Below, in pieces: positions 23,682 to 34,736 of a DNA stretch of 64,000 nucleotides (position 1 is its first letter; the number at the start of each line of letters is the position of its first letter). The stretch spans positions 51,116 through 115,115 of the forward strand of contig AZLU01000131.1 in the NCBI GenBank assembly GCA_002224055.1, read 5' to 3'. The position numbers and the translations under genes are program-made. The notes beneath the pieces are model-generated. The model was not told where the DNA came from, did no database searches, and was given only the letters and a program-made list of their open reading frames with translations. This DNA comes from Pezizomycotina sp. ARF18. Its lineage: Eukaryota; Ascomycota.

Positions 23682-24752
23682 ATGGCCGACAGATACTCGT
23701 TCTCCCTCACAACATTCTCACCTAGGTACGTTGCAGCTGCTCTCCGATACCTGGGAAGCTCTAAAGTAACTCCAGCCGATGCTAATGACTAGAATCTGGT
23801 GGTCATAGCGGAAAGCTGGTGCAGATTGGTACTAGAGCTTGCCTCTAGCTCCAAGCCGTTCACGCCAACCCCTCTTCTAACACTTTTGATTCGTATCTCC
23901 GCAGAATAGCTCTCACGCTGTCAACCAAGGAGTTACCTCCCTAGGAATCAAAGGTAAGTCTACAAAGCCGCTTGGAAAGCTAGTATAAACCGTTTATCAG
24001 CATTGCGGAGACCTTCCCATAGCTAACCTCAGCTCCAATCTTTACCCTCCGAATAGCTACAAACGGTGTTGTCCTTGCAACGGAAAAGAAGTCCTCATCG
24101 CCCCTTATCACCCCACAGTCCCTCGAAAAGATCTCTCTCATCACCCCCAACATCGGCATGGTCTACTCCGGAATGGGGCCGGATTTTCGCGTCCTGTCGA
24201 TAAAGCACGCAAGGTCTCGCACACCGCTTACAAGCGCATCTACAACGAGTACCCGCCGACCAGGATCCTGGTGCAAGAAGTAGCCAAGGTGGTCCAGGAG
24301 GCGCAGAGCGGTGGTGTCCGACCGTACGGTGTGAGCATCCTCGTTGCGGGCTGGACGAGCACACGGGACACGCCAAGCCTATACCAGGTCGACCCCAGCG
24401 GGAGCTACTTCCCCTGGAGGCTACGGCTATCGGAAGAGCGCGACTAGCCGCGAAGAACGTTCCTGGAGAAGCGGTACGCGGAAGGGTTGGAGCTGGAGAT
24501 GCTATACACGTAGCCCTACTGACGCTAAAGGAAACTATCGAAGGGGAGATGAACGGGGATACGGTTGAGATTGGTGCGTACATTTATTCCTAAAATATTA
24601 CGGCTACTGCTTGTATTGACTTTGGCGTTTCATAGCATCGTTGGCCTCCAGCAGATCATCTTCTCGGCTACGAAGGTGTTGAAGGCAAACGTGGACCGAG
24701 ATTCAGAAAGTTAACTCCACAAGAGATTGAGGATTATCTGACGAATTTATAA
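23682..24752 (+). CDS. PRE8: 20S proteasome subunit alpha-2 (PRE8/PSMA2)
   Basis: A structural subunit of the outer ring of the 20S proteasome. Exon 1 (23682-23725) encodes [14 protein letters not shown]. Intron 1 ends at 23808. Exon 2 is only about 20 bases and reads GKLVQI; a second intron ends at 23905. Exon 3 encodes [12 protein letters not shown], and a third intron ends near 24057. The main exon then reads [66 protein letters not shown] and [10 protein letters not shown]. The last exon begins with IVG and ends with [17 protein letters not shown] and a stop at 24750-24752. Several bases are missing against the family, for example in exon 3 and after the IVG, so frames shift. The assignment is firm from sequence order and the alpha-subunit N-terminal [10 protein letters not shown] signature. 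Confidence 0.95.
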
Positions 24753-26338
24753 ACTTGTGCACTGCGTCTTGTTATTTTCAATGATCGAAATTATATATAA
24801 TAGAGACACCATATAGAGATGTCCAATCCAGGCTAGTTCAAGTAGCTACATTTCACTAGTCCTCTAAGTAACATTCTAATCAAGAAGGGAGACTAGTTCG
24901 AGCACCAAGTGCTTATGGAGGTTTGAATGTCCTTATGAATTTGCCCAATTGAATTTCCATATTACTCAACTTCAATAGGTGCATAGTCACGTATTGGAGT
25001 CTGGCAACCCAATTCATGCTAGCATGACAGATAGCAGTCTCTAAGGTTGCAACTAACTACATTAGAGCTCCTCCACAACCCAACTTATTTGCGAACATCT
25101 TCTCCAGTATTATTGCCTTTTGCTCACACTTAAGTTGCACTGCCTTTTGCTCACCCATGCGTGTCAATTAGTCTATGCAGCAGAGATCGATCCTGTATGA
25201 GAGCTTCCTCATGTTTCGGGGACCCTTTTTCAGCTGAAAGCAGTTTTTGCTTACAACTGAGGGTTCTATGAATGTTAAAGTGAGGATTACGCTTTTTACG
25301 CGGGGATTCAGGGAAGAGATTGTGGTATCCGCTCATTAGCATAGAACCAACCAAATATAGCTGCGTCTTGCAGTTCTGGATCTTGGGAAAGCTGGAGCAG
25401 TGACGCCCTTTCTTCGTTCTAAATGGAACATGAAAGTTATCTTGCACAGTCGTGTAAGATCTCTTCACTTTTGTTCTACGATTTATCATCCTGGAACAAA
25501 TCTGTTTTCTTCAAGTTTTTATTTTATTTATTTATTTTATTTTTATTTATTTATTTATTTTGTTCTAGTTGCAATGACAATATATTAGAATATTCCGTTT
25601 TTAGAGTTGGTTAACGCTTTAGTAACCTAATTTATCAGATTCACCTTTTGGTTTATACTTTTTCTTAATATTTGAAGTTTCTCATTATATATGCTTTCTT
25701 CGAAGGTCACGCTGCAACTCAAACACAAGATACAAAGTATGCTATATGCACGATCTGCATTACTCCTCTATCCCAATCGACAGCTAGCAGAGAAATTGGA
25801 TCGTGAAGTTCTTTCGGGGGAGTCTGAGGATGAAGAAGAAAGATTATCATTGATTCAAGGGAAGTATTGTGCAGGAATCACTAAGCAAGGAGTGAACAGC
25901 GCTGAGAATCGAGGGCATGTGAAGAGGGAGGAGAAATGGAGAGCTGGCTACATGCCCTCCGATTCATTCGAATCTCTAAGGTTGAAAGGATTAGGCTTTG
26001 TGAAGTTTCATTGAGTTCTTCAATATTTTGTTAAGCTTTTAATTTCTGTGTCGACTACTATTTTTCCGGTCATTTGAGCAAGACGAAGGTTATAAAGACC
26101 GGTCTTTCCCCTTTTTTTCACGATGTAAATCCTCGAAACAAAATATATTTGTTTAGAAAATTTTTGGATCGTCTGACGACTATTTGATTCAATAGCAAAA
26201 ACGATTATAGAGGTGTCTTAGAAAAGCACTGATACCACAACGAAATCAGCATTAGGAAGCAAAACTTGTAGCCTTGATATCCTTCCGGTATCTTATCCTT
26301 ATTCGAAACAGTTTACTTGCAACATTTTAAACGCAAAT
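24753..26338. other. intergenic region
   Basis: Separates PRE8 and the transporter. It contains a 14-base direct repeat (TGCCTTTTGCTCAC at 25114-25127 and 25141-25154), a TTTA-rich stretch (25520-25562) and one open frame of uncertain status (25691-26014). A 112-codon minus-strand frame at 25151-25489 has no recognisable features. Confidence 0.45.
25691..26014 (+). CDS. hypothetical 107-residue frame
   Basis: An uninterrupted frame of 107 codons, polar, with an acidic patch (SGESEDEEERLSL) and a basic helix-like start. It has no signal peptide, membrane segment or known motif. Uninterrupted frames of this length are uncommon in the AT-rich spacers here, which is the only argument for it. It may be a chance frame or a gene remnant. 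Confidence 0.2.
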   Translation: MLSSKVTLQLKHKIQSMLYARSALLLYPNRQLAEKLDREVLSGESEDEEERLSLIQGKYCAGITKQGVNSAENRGHVKREEKWRAGYMPSDSFESLRLKGLGFVKFH

Positions 26339-28725
26339 ATGACTTCCCGTCCGAGAAGGGAATCCCAAGTCAACTTTGACGTTGGGACATTCACCTTCGA
26401 CCGAAGCAACAGGAGGGGGACGAACAACACGACGGGCACTATCGATTCGGTAGTCGCTGAACGGAGGGTCAATAAGATGCTGAATGACCCTTTAGCTCGA
26501 TTCCACACGCCAGAAGAAGCCGCCGATGAAGCGGAAACCCTCACAAAGAATTCGGCAACGACAGCATCGATGCTGATTTGGTCAGGAATCTCAGGAAGGG
26601 AGCCATGGTAGCCAAGGCGCAAAGCTTGGGTGACCTGAGCCTGATCGAGGAACACCTTGATGCTGAGGATCACAATGTTCTAGCAAAGAAGAAAATAATC
26701 GCTGGAACCAACCGTTTTCTCTTATTTTATTGGCTGTTTCATGTTCGTTGAGCGCAGGCGTCCAAGGAATGGGTAAGTAATATCATCCTCATTCATCTTT
26801 AGTTGTAAACAAGATCAATTCTACCATGCATCGTTCTGTTATCAGATGAAACCGTTATAAACGGAGCTCAAATTTTCTACAAGGAGGCCTTGGCCTTACC
26901 GCCAACGATACCAAAACCCAGTGGCTCTTGGGTTTGGTAAACAGTGCGCCATATCTCTGCTGCGCTCTAATCGGTTGCTGGCTTACGAGTAAGTTGGTCG
27001 AAGACCCGCCCTGGCTATTCTTTCTTCGTAATCTCTGAGCTAGTTTTACTAAAAAGAAATCCGTTGTCTATAGAGCCTTTGAACAGATGGTTAGGTCGCA
27101 AAGGCACAATTTTTGTAACGTGCCTTATTTCGTCCGTTACCTGCATCTGGCAAGCATTTGTCAATTCGTGGCCGCACCTCTTTGCGGCAAGATTTATCCT
27201 CGGGATCGGTATTGGAGCAAAATCGAGCACCGTGCCCATCTATGCCGCTGAGTGCGCACCACGAACATCCGCGGCGCTTTCGTTATGCTCTGGCAGCTCT
27301 GGACGGCCTTCGGTATTTTTCTAGGCTTCGTGTGCGATGTTGGATTCTACTATGTGTCTAGCCCGAAGGTATGTTATACAGTTATACATTTGTGAAGCTT
27401 TCCCGCCGTTGAAATGTAGTGTGCAGTATCTACGCCTCTTCTATTCTTTTGTTTACAGATCAAAGGTCTCAACTGGAGACTGATGTTAGCATCTCCGTCC
27501 GTCCTGCCAATCCTCGTCTGCTTCCTGATCTGGTGGTCACCAGAATCTCCGAGGTATTTGATTCGCACAATAAGCTTGAGAAGGCTTACAAGTCGTTGCG
27601 AAAGCTTCGTACGTCGGAGCTTCAAGCAAGCCGCGACTTTTTCATCATGCCATGTCCATCAGGACAGAGCAGAACGTAGAAGTCAGGAGGAAGTCCTTCT
27701 TCAGGCTGTTTACCGTCCGCCGTAACCGGACAGCCCTGATTGCGAGTGAAATCCTCATGTTTATGCAGCAGGTAAGTCTTATAACAACATTTAGCCCTCT
27801 TCCAAGCTGATGTTCTTTTCTTCCTGTAGTTCTGTGGTATCAACGTCATCGCCTACTACTCCTCAGAAATTTTCCTCAAGGAGGATTCGGCGAGCGCGAT
27901 GCTCTGTTGGCGAGCATGGGTTTCGGCGCTCTCAACTTTGTGGGAGCTTTTCCGCGCTCTATACAATCGACAAGTCGGCCGCCGGCCCCTGCTTGTCACG
28001 TTCCCGATCATGGCCGCGTGCCTTTTCTCAGTGGGAGCGTTTTTCCACCTCCCCGAGGGCTCTCTTAAGCTCGGCTCCTCGGCGGCGCCATCTACCTTTT
28101 CGCCGCTGCCTACTCGCCTGGTCCCGGACCGGTTCCGTTCACGTACTCCGCCGAGGCATACCCCTGCACATCCGAGAGATCGGCATGTCGCTCGCTACGG
28201 CTACGACCTGGCTGTTCAACTTCATCCTCGCGATAACCTGGCCGGCCATGCAACACATTGTCACCCCAACTGGAGCGTTCGCTTCTACGGCCTGGAACAT
28301 AATCGGCTGTTTGCGACCTTGCTGTGCGTGCCCGAGACCAAAGGAAGTCATTAGAGGAGCTAGACGACGTCTTCAACAGGGGCACGAAGAAGAACGCGAG
28401 GTACGGGTGGTACCAGTTCAAGAGCTTCGTGCCGAAGTACGTTCTCGGGATGAAGGTCGCGGAAATGGATCCGGACACGGGGAGACTCTTGGACGATTCC
28501 GACTCGGAGGCGACGATAGCGGTAAGAGATTCGATTTCCGTGTCTTCTGGCGCTGCTAAGGAAGATAACCAGAATGAAAAGGCCACGCAGGAGAGAACTA
28601 CTACTGGTAATAACACAGCTCCTGAGCGTAATGCTGGAGATGTGAATACTTCAACTTCACCTGAGGATACTGCGAATCCAGATCCTACGACCGAGAAAGA
28701 ACCTACCAACACTTCTTCAATCTAG
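26339..28725 (+). CDS. MFS sugar/polyol transporter (myo-inositol-transporter-like)
   Basis: A 12-helix plasma-membrane transporter of the sugar porter family. A long polar N-terminus with TTGTIDSVVAERRVNKML comes before helix 1. Family signatures in order: GVQGMDETVINGAQIFYKEA (spanning an intron that ends near 26845), NRWLGRKG after helix 2, RFILGIGIGAKSSTVPIYAA (helix 4), WWSPESPRYL at the end of helix 6, QQFCGINVIAYYSSEIFL (helix 7), and PETKG after helix 12. A hydrophilic tail of about 120 residues follows, rich in Ser, Thr, Glu and Asn, and ends NTSSI. At least four introns are visible, with donors near 26773, 26990, 27370 and 27771. Frame breaks interrupt several helices. The substrate cannot be read from sequence; the family also includes glucose, quinate and lactose transporters. 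Confidence 0.85.
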
Positions 28726-30037
28726 AAGACAGAAAAAAATAAGAATGTTAATGTTCAAGGTTTGTTTCGCATTTCAAAGTGTAGTTTAAGTTTCTGAACT
28801 AAATTGTAGTCGGTTACTGGAACATCTCACAATATACAAATAACGGCATGTATATAAACGTAAATGATAAAAAGAAACAATAAAACGAGGTTAAGGATGC
28901 TTTGAATATTGTGATAGCTACAGTTCCAACTTTGAGTCACGTCATTCAGCGGCTAGATCCACAATATAAGACGTTTTTTTTCGAGACGTCATGGTAGAAA
29001 GAGACGTTCCTCACAAGGACTGCTACGGACGTTCTCTTATTTTATAATTGGCGGTTATGTTGAACCCGAGGAAACAATTGCAATATATTTCGCCACGAAT
29101 ACCACCAAAAAAAATTTGAAAATGTTTATCGTTTTCTTTTTCTTCTAAAAGAATACGTCTTCCATACGGTGTATCAATCTAGATGTAGAGGAGAAAAGAA
29201 TGGTATAACAAAATGAATATGTATAACGACGAGCATCGAAAAAGAAGTCAAAAAGTAGTGCGATTGTAATACTAGGCATATAGTATGAAGAAGAACTGAC
29301 GCATAGAAGGAAGAAATTTAGTGCTGTTAAAAAAAAAAAAAAAAAAAAAAAAGACAAAGAGCAATGAATCGACCAAATCAAAGGCTAAGTACTGATAAGA
29401 CCAGAGAAAGTCAAGACGGACTACGCTGTGAAACGTTTAGGATTGTAATCGTATGATCATACGATTTCGCATGTGAGCTAGGATATGAGTGTCAGACGAA
29501 GGTAGTGGATTTTGACGGAGTATGTCAAACTAGAATCCAACCGCCGTTCGCATTAAGCATCAAAAGAAAGAAAAATGGAAAGGACAGTAAACCAAATGCT
29601 CGTTGAACGCGTTTAGTCAATAAAAAGGATAAATATAAAGGAAAAGTAAACGGTAAGGGAAAAAAACCCCAGTGGGAATAAACGACGCCCCGGAACTCCA
29701 CGGAATAACATAATTCTTAAATCCTTTCCCTCCTCTTTCGAATACGTATAGATGGCGATAGATTTTTTCGCTCTTGAAAGTGGTCGATTCGGCTTTGCAG
29801 CGCATCGAAATCATGCTATTTGTTTAGCCGCTGTTGTTCAGCGCGGGCCTGCGTTTTCCCACACAATCCGAAGAGTTTTTCCATTAATGAGATGAATCGA
29901 TATTATGTTTGCGGACTCGCTCGCACTCTAAAACGCAAGATAAGAAGACCTGTGTTAGCCACCCAAAAATGAAGCCGGAAACACCAAAGATGAGAAGAGG
30001 AGTAGAGTATATTATATATTCGGGCTGGATGAAGAGG
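28726..30037. other. intergenic region
   Basis: Contains a 23-base poly-A run (29330-29352). On the minus strand, between about 29620 and 29900, a frame reads QARAEQQRLNK, then after a stop HDFDALQSRIDHFQERKN, a coiled-coil-like composition. A TTTTAG acceptor lies at about 29930 with GCTAAC upstream of it. This may be a downstream exon of the Q-rich gene to the right, but I cannot join them with confidence. Confidence 0.35.
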
Positions 30038-30631
30038 TTATCCCAAAACTCCAGCGCGGCTGGGAGGAAGATAACTCACAATCAAGATATCACTGCCATT
30101 GCCCGGTTGAGTATTCACCAACGTAACGGTGCCTCCGTTTGGTGTCGTGGTAGTTGTTTGCTGTAGGGTTGAATCCTCTGGATACCCCGACTGCTGCTGC
30201 TGTGACGACTGTTGCTGGCCCTGCTGTTGCCCCTGCTGAGATGGCTGCGACGACGAGCCCCCGTGGTGCGACTGAGACGGGTGAGTGATCCTACTTGTGA
30301 TAGGCACAGGGACAGGACGGAGGAGGCCACCGAGGTTTTGGGTATCGAGCCTGCTATTTCGGGACCTGCGCGACGGGCTGGCGGCATCGGTGATGTGGAG
30401 AGGTCGGGTTGAGTTGGCTATAGAAAAGGTGGTCGATGGTGGGGTAAGCGGTGCCTGGTCGATATCCGGACCGATCTGAGGGACCGTCTGGACGTTTCTT
30501 TGATTAGAGCTTAATTCCTTATCCCTTAGATGGATCAATAATTCGAGTTTGAGCGCGATGGATGGTGGGAAAGGGGTTGAAGCAAGGGAGCGCAAGGAAA
30601 AACTGATGTTGGAGAGATGGCGGTTGCACAA
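30038..30631 (-). CDS. Q/S-rich protein, function unknown
   Basis: An uninterrupted frame from 30631. The start is moderately hydrophobic and amphipathic (ISFSLRSLASTPFPPSIALK). A Pro/Thr-rich part follows, then an Arg/Ser-rich block (SPSRRSRNSRLDTQ), then a poly-glutamine tract with Ser and Gly (about 30170-30245), and a Thr-rich stretch TTTTTPNGGTVTLVNTQPG. A GTGAGT donor near 30080 (minus strand) suggests the last coded residues in this frame are intronic and the gene continues left, possibly to exons near 29.6-29.9 kb. The composition fits a disordered regulatory protein. No domain is recognised and the start codon is not certain. Confidence 0.45.
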   Translation of the reverse strand: MCNRHLSNISFSLRSLASTPFPPSIALKLELLIHLRDKELSSNQRNVQTVPQIGPDIDQAPLTPPSTTFSIANSTRPLHITDAASPSRRSRNSRLDTQNLGGLLRPVPVPITSRITHPSQSHHGGSSSQPSQQGQQQGQQQSSQQQQSGYPEDSTLQQTTTTTPNGGTVTLVNTQPGNGSDILIVSYLPPSRAGVLG

Positions 30632-31146
30632 AGGGGGAGGGCTGTGCGAAGAAAAAAGAAAAAAAAAAAAAAGGAAAAGGGCTCGTAATAAAAATAAATA
30701 ATTTTTAATTTTGGGGTGTCGGGTGTTCCAGTAGCGCTCGAGAATAGTAATAATACTCAGTAGTTAATAATAATAGTCGACAATAACGGGGCAAACAAAG
30801 GCAGCAGTGAAAAACTTGAAGTACCACCAGTGTGAAGTAACACCTTCAGAAGAAATAAATTATGATTATATTCATAAATTAAAAAAAAGAAAAAAAAAAT
30901 TTAAAATTAAAAAACTAAATGTAAATAAAAACGAAGAACAGGGAAAAGGCAAAAAAACAAGGAGAAGAATGTTTGTGGGAAGAGAAGAGACGGAATGGAA
31001 CGAACAACAACAGGAAAAAAAAAAATATGAATTACAAAGGTATTTAAAGTGTTGATGTATGCTGATGAATGTTGCTTTGTATATCTGAATAGGAATGAAA
31101 GGGGAAACAGTCAGATAGAATAGAATAAAACAATTGAAAATCCAAG

Positions 31147-31212
31147 CGTCAGCTCGATGTGCCTGTCAAGATATTTTGACAAGCATTTACGGATGCTTGA
31201 CGAGCTCGGACG
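31147..31212. other. three-way-junction-like inverted repeats
   Basis: An outer pair (AGCTCG 31151-31156 with CGAGCT 31201-31206) encloses two adjacent hairpins. Hairpin 1 is TGTCAA (31164-31169) with TTGACA (31176-31181) and a 6-base loop. Hairpin 2 is CAAGCAT (31180-31186) with ATGCTTG (31193-31199) and a 6-base loop; it shares two bases with hairpin 1. TGTCAAG can alternatively pair with CTTGACG at 31196-31202. No tRNA promoter boxes are present. It could be part of a non-coding RNA, a structured 5' leader or a DNA-level element. Confidence 0.4.
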
Positions 31213-33558
31213 GCCAATTATCTTATCGTCGACTTGAACTTACTCGGTGTTGAGACTCAATCCTGCCCTGGTAGTAATTTCGTAAATTTGCGATTCCCTC
31301 GTATCGTATGTGCACTTCGGATTGCTAAAACCTGGCCTTATAGTAACTAATATCGAAATAACCTCTTCGAGTAACGTCGAGATGAATATAGCTGTGGTCG
31401 TTCCGCGGTCTTTGTTTTTGCCTGTCAGTCTACAGCTTGTCCTCAGGTCCCCTCCTGGTTGTACGTGAATTCCTGTGTGCCGGTCAATCGTTTATCTGTC
31501 TGTGCGAACGGTCGCTTTTCTTCCTTTCCTTGAGAGAAGATGTGGGCACGAGCACCGTCGTGTAACGGAAATCTAGGCTGATGGTAAGAAGCAGTTAAGG
31601 CAACGGACCGTAGGGCGAAATGGAATTGATGTGCTTATGGGAGAGGAGGGCGAATTGAGATATTCCAATCCCAATCCCAAAAATAATAATAATAATAATA
31701 ATAATAATGGGAGAGGCAGGGAGTAGAAAAGAAAGAAAAGAGGGAAAAAGTGGCAGTGAAGCACGTAGCAATTAGTAAGTAAGTACAGTACAGCAGTAGG
31801 AATTTAACGAATCCAGAATGCAGGGGTGGGACCGCGGGGAAAACGGGTTCGATACTAGTAGTAGTATATACCAACTTTAGTAGTTACTGCTGTACTTACT
31901 GCTCGCTCTATTTATTCTTATTATTATAAAAGCTTGAGAAAAATATAAAAGGATGATAGTAATAACAATGAATTCGAAGAATGACTGAAGAACAAATAAT
32001 GAATTAAATACCAAATTATTCCAGCTCCACGACCAAGACTCGCAAAAACTGGGAGGAATCGAAAATGGAATATCTCCATCTGGCTACTTGAGCTCACTCT
32101 GCAGCGCTTGCTTGTATGGATAGGTGGGTGACATCACGTGGCCCTATATATCAAACCAAAAAAAAAAAAAAAATAAATAAATGAATTTGAATCTAGCGGA
32201 AACTCCCGATCTTTACAATTCCAGAAGTTCCCAGCTATTGCGCAACTTTTCCCAATTCTAGGTCGCAGATGAGTTCCAGATAAGTGCCCTCCCGCAATTG
32301 TTCAGCTCTTTCTGTTCAACTTTCCTGCGAGACTTCAAAGCATTCGACAATCGTGCACAAGACTTAAGCAAGATCTCATGAGGAAAGCAAACTGACACTT
32401 TCTGCATGCTAAGGAGGGACGTGGGCAAATGGTTTGACCCCCACAAGCGTCGAGCTTGGAGGGCTGGAAATATACCGGTACACTGCAATACTAAGGTGAC
32501 GAGCACCTTGGACACAACGACTTATGCATGCATGCAACAATATCTACATGCATGTGCTTTTTCGCTATATTTCGTGTCTTTCGGCTCGCATACGCTAAGG
32601 GTTCCCTTTCTCATTTTTTATAGGAAAAACAATTATTAAAAGGGAAAAATATATATAAAGAATAAAAGGAAGAAAAAGGAACCAACAAAGGTACTGCGGG
32701 CCATTTTAAATAAGCAATTTCATTTCTTGCATTGGAGAGGGTAAAGTTGGAAATAATTTTACTTAACACGACGAACGAAGGGACCCATTTGAGGCATTTC
32801 TCTCAGAAGAAGCAGAGGGGAAAAAAAAAAAACGTACGTTCGTTTACACCACAAATCGCGGAAGGCAAACCAAACCGAGTCAGATTACCGCTCTGCCTCC
32901 TTAAAAGTAACTCGAGTGCCGACGCAGTAGGTCCAAGGAAGGAAAACTTCACGAAGAATCGCGCGCCGAGCATGGATGAGCGCTTTTAGTCCTAAAGGTA
33001 TATTGAGCGGTATATATTGAGCTCCAATAGCGTTTTATTGAGTAGCATACATATGTTGGGAAGTATACCTATTTTGTTATCGTGAGATTTGACAGTAGAA
33101 TGTTTGGTCATGCATCTACTTTCGCAAATATAATCAATGTAAGTAGTTGGGCTTTGATAAGGAAAAAAAAAAAAGCTTTTTTTATCGTAAGAATCCAACA
33201 TTCCACACGTTGATAGACGACAACGACTTAAAAGCTCCGTCGGTGCGTTAGCTGCATTTTACCATCTCGATATTCAGACGTCGATATCGTTGAAAAACTT
33301 ATCCTTCGGGACGCGCCGGAATATTTTGTCCTGTTCGAATTAATACTTTGTCTAATAATTCAAGTTACCTTTTTTTTTTTGGAAAAAAAAAAAAAAAAAA
33401 GGGAACAAGGGCATGGGTTCTTCGTTAGTATCGTCAACCCCAACTTTTCGGAGGATTTCAGGAAGGAGTGATATCGGCTAATGAGATACGAAGGTGATTA
33501 ACGAATATCATTTTATCTTATTTTATTATTTTTTCCTATAAAAGAACCGATTTTATAT

Positions 33559-33588
33559 CACGATACTAATCCCAATGGTAGTATCGTG
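33559..33588. repeat. perfect 10-bp inverted repeat with 10-base loop
   Basis: CACGATACTA at 33559-33568 is matched by TAGTATCGTG at 33579-33588. A further copy of TAGTATCGT lies upstream at 33426-33434. It sits in spacer DNA about 1.1 kb upstream of the F-box gene. Confidence 0.65.
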
Positions 33589-34736
33589 CAGATGAACACC
33601 TGTCTCGACTAATATCATAACGACAGTATTATATGTATTGTAATTATCAAGATGACAATATATATATATACTATCGAAGCAAGTTTACGCTGTCTGATCT
33701 GTGCGTACGATCTTTGGATCAACTTTGACAAGGACTATACTATACGACCCCAGTTCATACCATCTTAAGTGAGGCAAAAAAAAAAAATTTTTTTTTTCTC
33801 CTTCTCTTATATCATCAATTTCTTTTCTTTTTCTTCGCTGTATAGGCAAGTAGGTATTATTATGTACTTACTTGGTGGATATATTTCTTTTCCTTTATAT
33901 CTCCCTTATTTCTTTCTTTCTTTTTTTTTTTTTTCTGTTTATCCTTCCTCCGATGAGCGCCCTCGCATTGAGCTCCTTTCTTTGATAAGTGGCTGCCGAG
34001 CCCGCCTGTTAGAACCCCGCCTTGCCTCGAAAAATCGATTAAAATGATAGGGAAAAAAAGAAATTTAAAGAAAGAAAATAATTGAAGAGAAACGAAAGTG
34101 TAAGCTCTCAATACTACATTGCCAAATGAACTGTAGTTACATACTACTATACCTAAGTACGCTCTGTTATTATTATTGTTCCAATATTAATGGATCTCTT
34201 TTATCGAGATAAAAAGGCTAAAGTTGGATATATGTATATAGCTTTTTTTTTTTTTCCCTATAATTATTTTATTTCCTATTATTTTTTCTTTCCTATTATT
34301 TTTTTCTTTTCTTTTTTCTAAAATGTTAATCTATTACCTGAACAAACTTCAAGGAAAAAGAAAATATTACTTATTTATCTATTTGCTATATCCCTAGAGT
34401 CATGAAATGTGACATGATTTATTCTTAAAGCTAGTGAGGTACCCAAATGCCAACAAGGTGCCTGACAGAGATGACGGAGTTCGTACAAACTGAGTATATA
34501 ATCAAGCTTCTTAGCTGCTCGGGGACCCTTTGACTCGAGTCCACTAGCGAAAGCACACGAGACAGAGTCTACTCATTTAATTCCCATTCCATCTCTAAAC
34601 TACAGCGATCCCATTCTTGAACCACGGAGTGGTTAAGTTGTAACTGCCTATCTACGTTGATCACTCTCCGTTCATATTCGTTTCTCCCCTCTAGAGCTTT
34701 CGAAATCACCTCCCTTTCGACCCTAAACCATCGACA

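Larger units (their letters stand above)
30632..34736. other. long intergenic region between divergent genes
   Basis: About 4.1 kb with no supported gene. The left end is the upstream flank of the Q-rich gene (-), the right end that of the F-box gene (+). It contains AAT/ATT trinucleotide repeats (31680-31708), a multi-hairpin element (31147-31212), a perfect 10-bp hairpin (33559-33588), A/T tracts (33385-33400, 33776-33796) and a C/T-rich stretch before the F-box start. Confidence 0.5.

Noticed and set aside
24095-24583. A 162-codon minus-strand frame
   Set aside because: Antisense shadow of the main PRE8 exon; the plus strand carries the conserved proteasome sequence.
25114-25154. Two copies of TGCCTTTTGCTCAC 27 bases apart
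   Set aside because: Only two short copies in a spacer, no further copies and no gene start close by; too little to call an element.
28110-28712. A 200-codon minus-strand frame with hydrophobic stretches
   Set aside because: Antisense to the last transporter helices and its Ser/Glu-rich tail.
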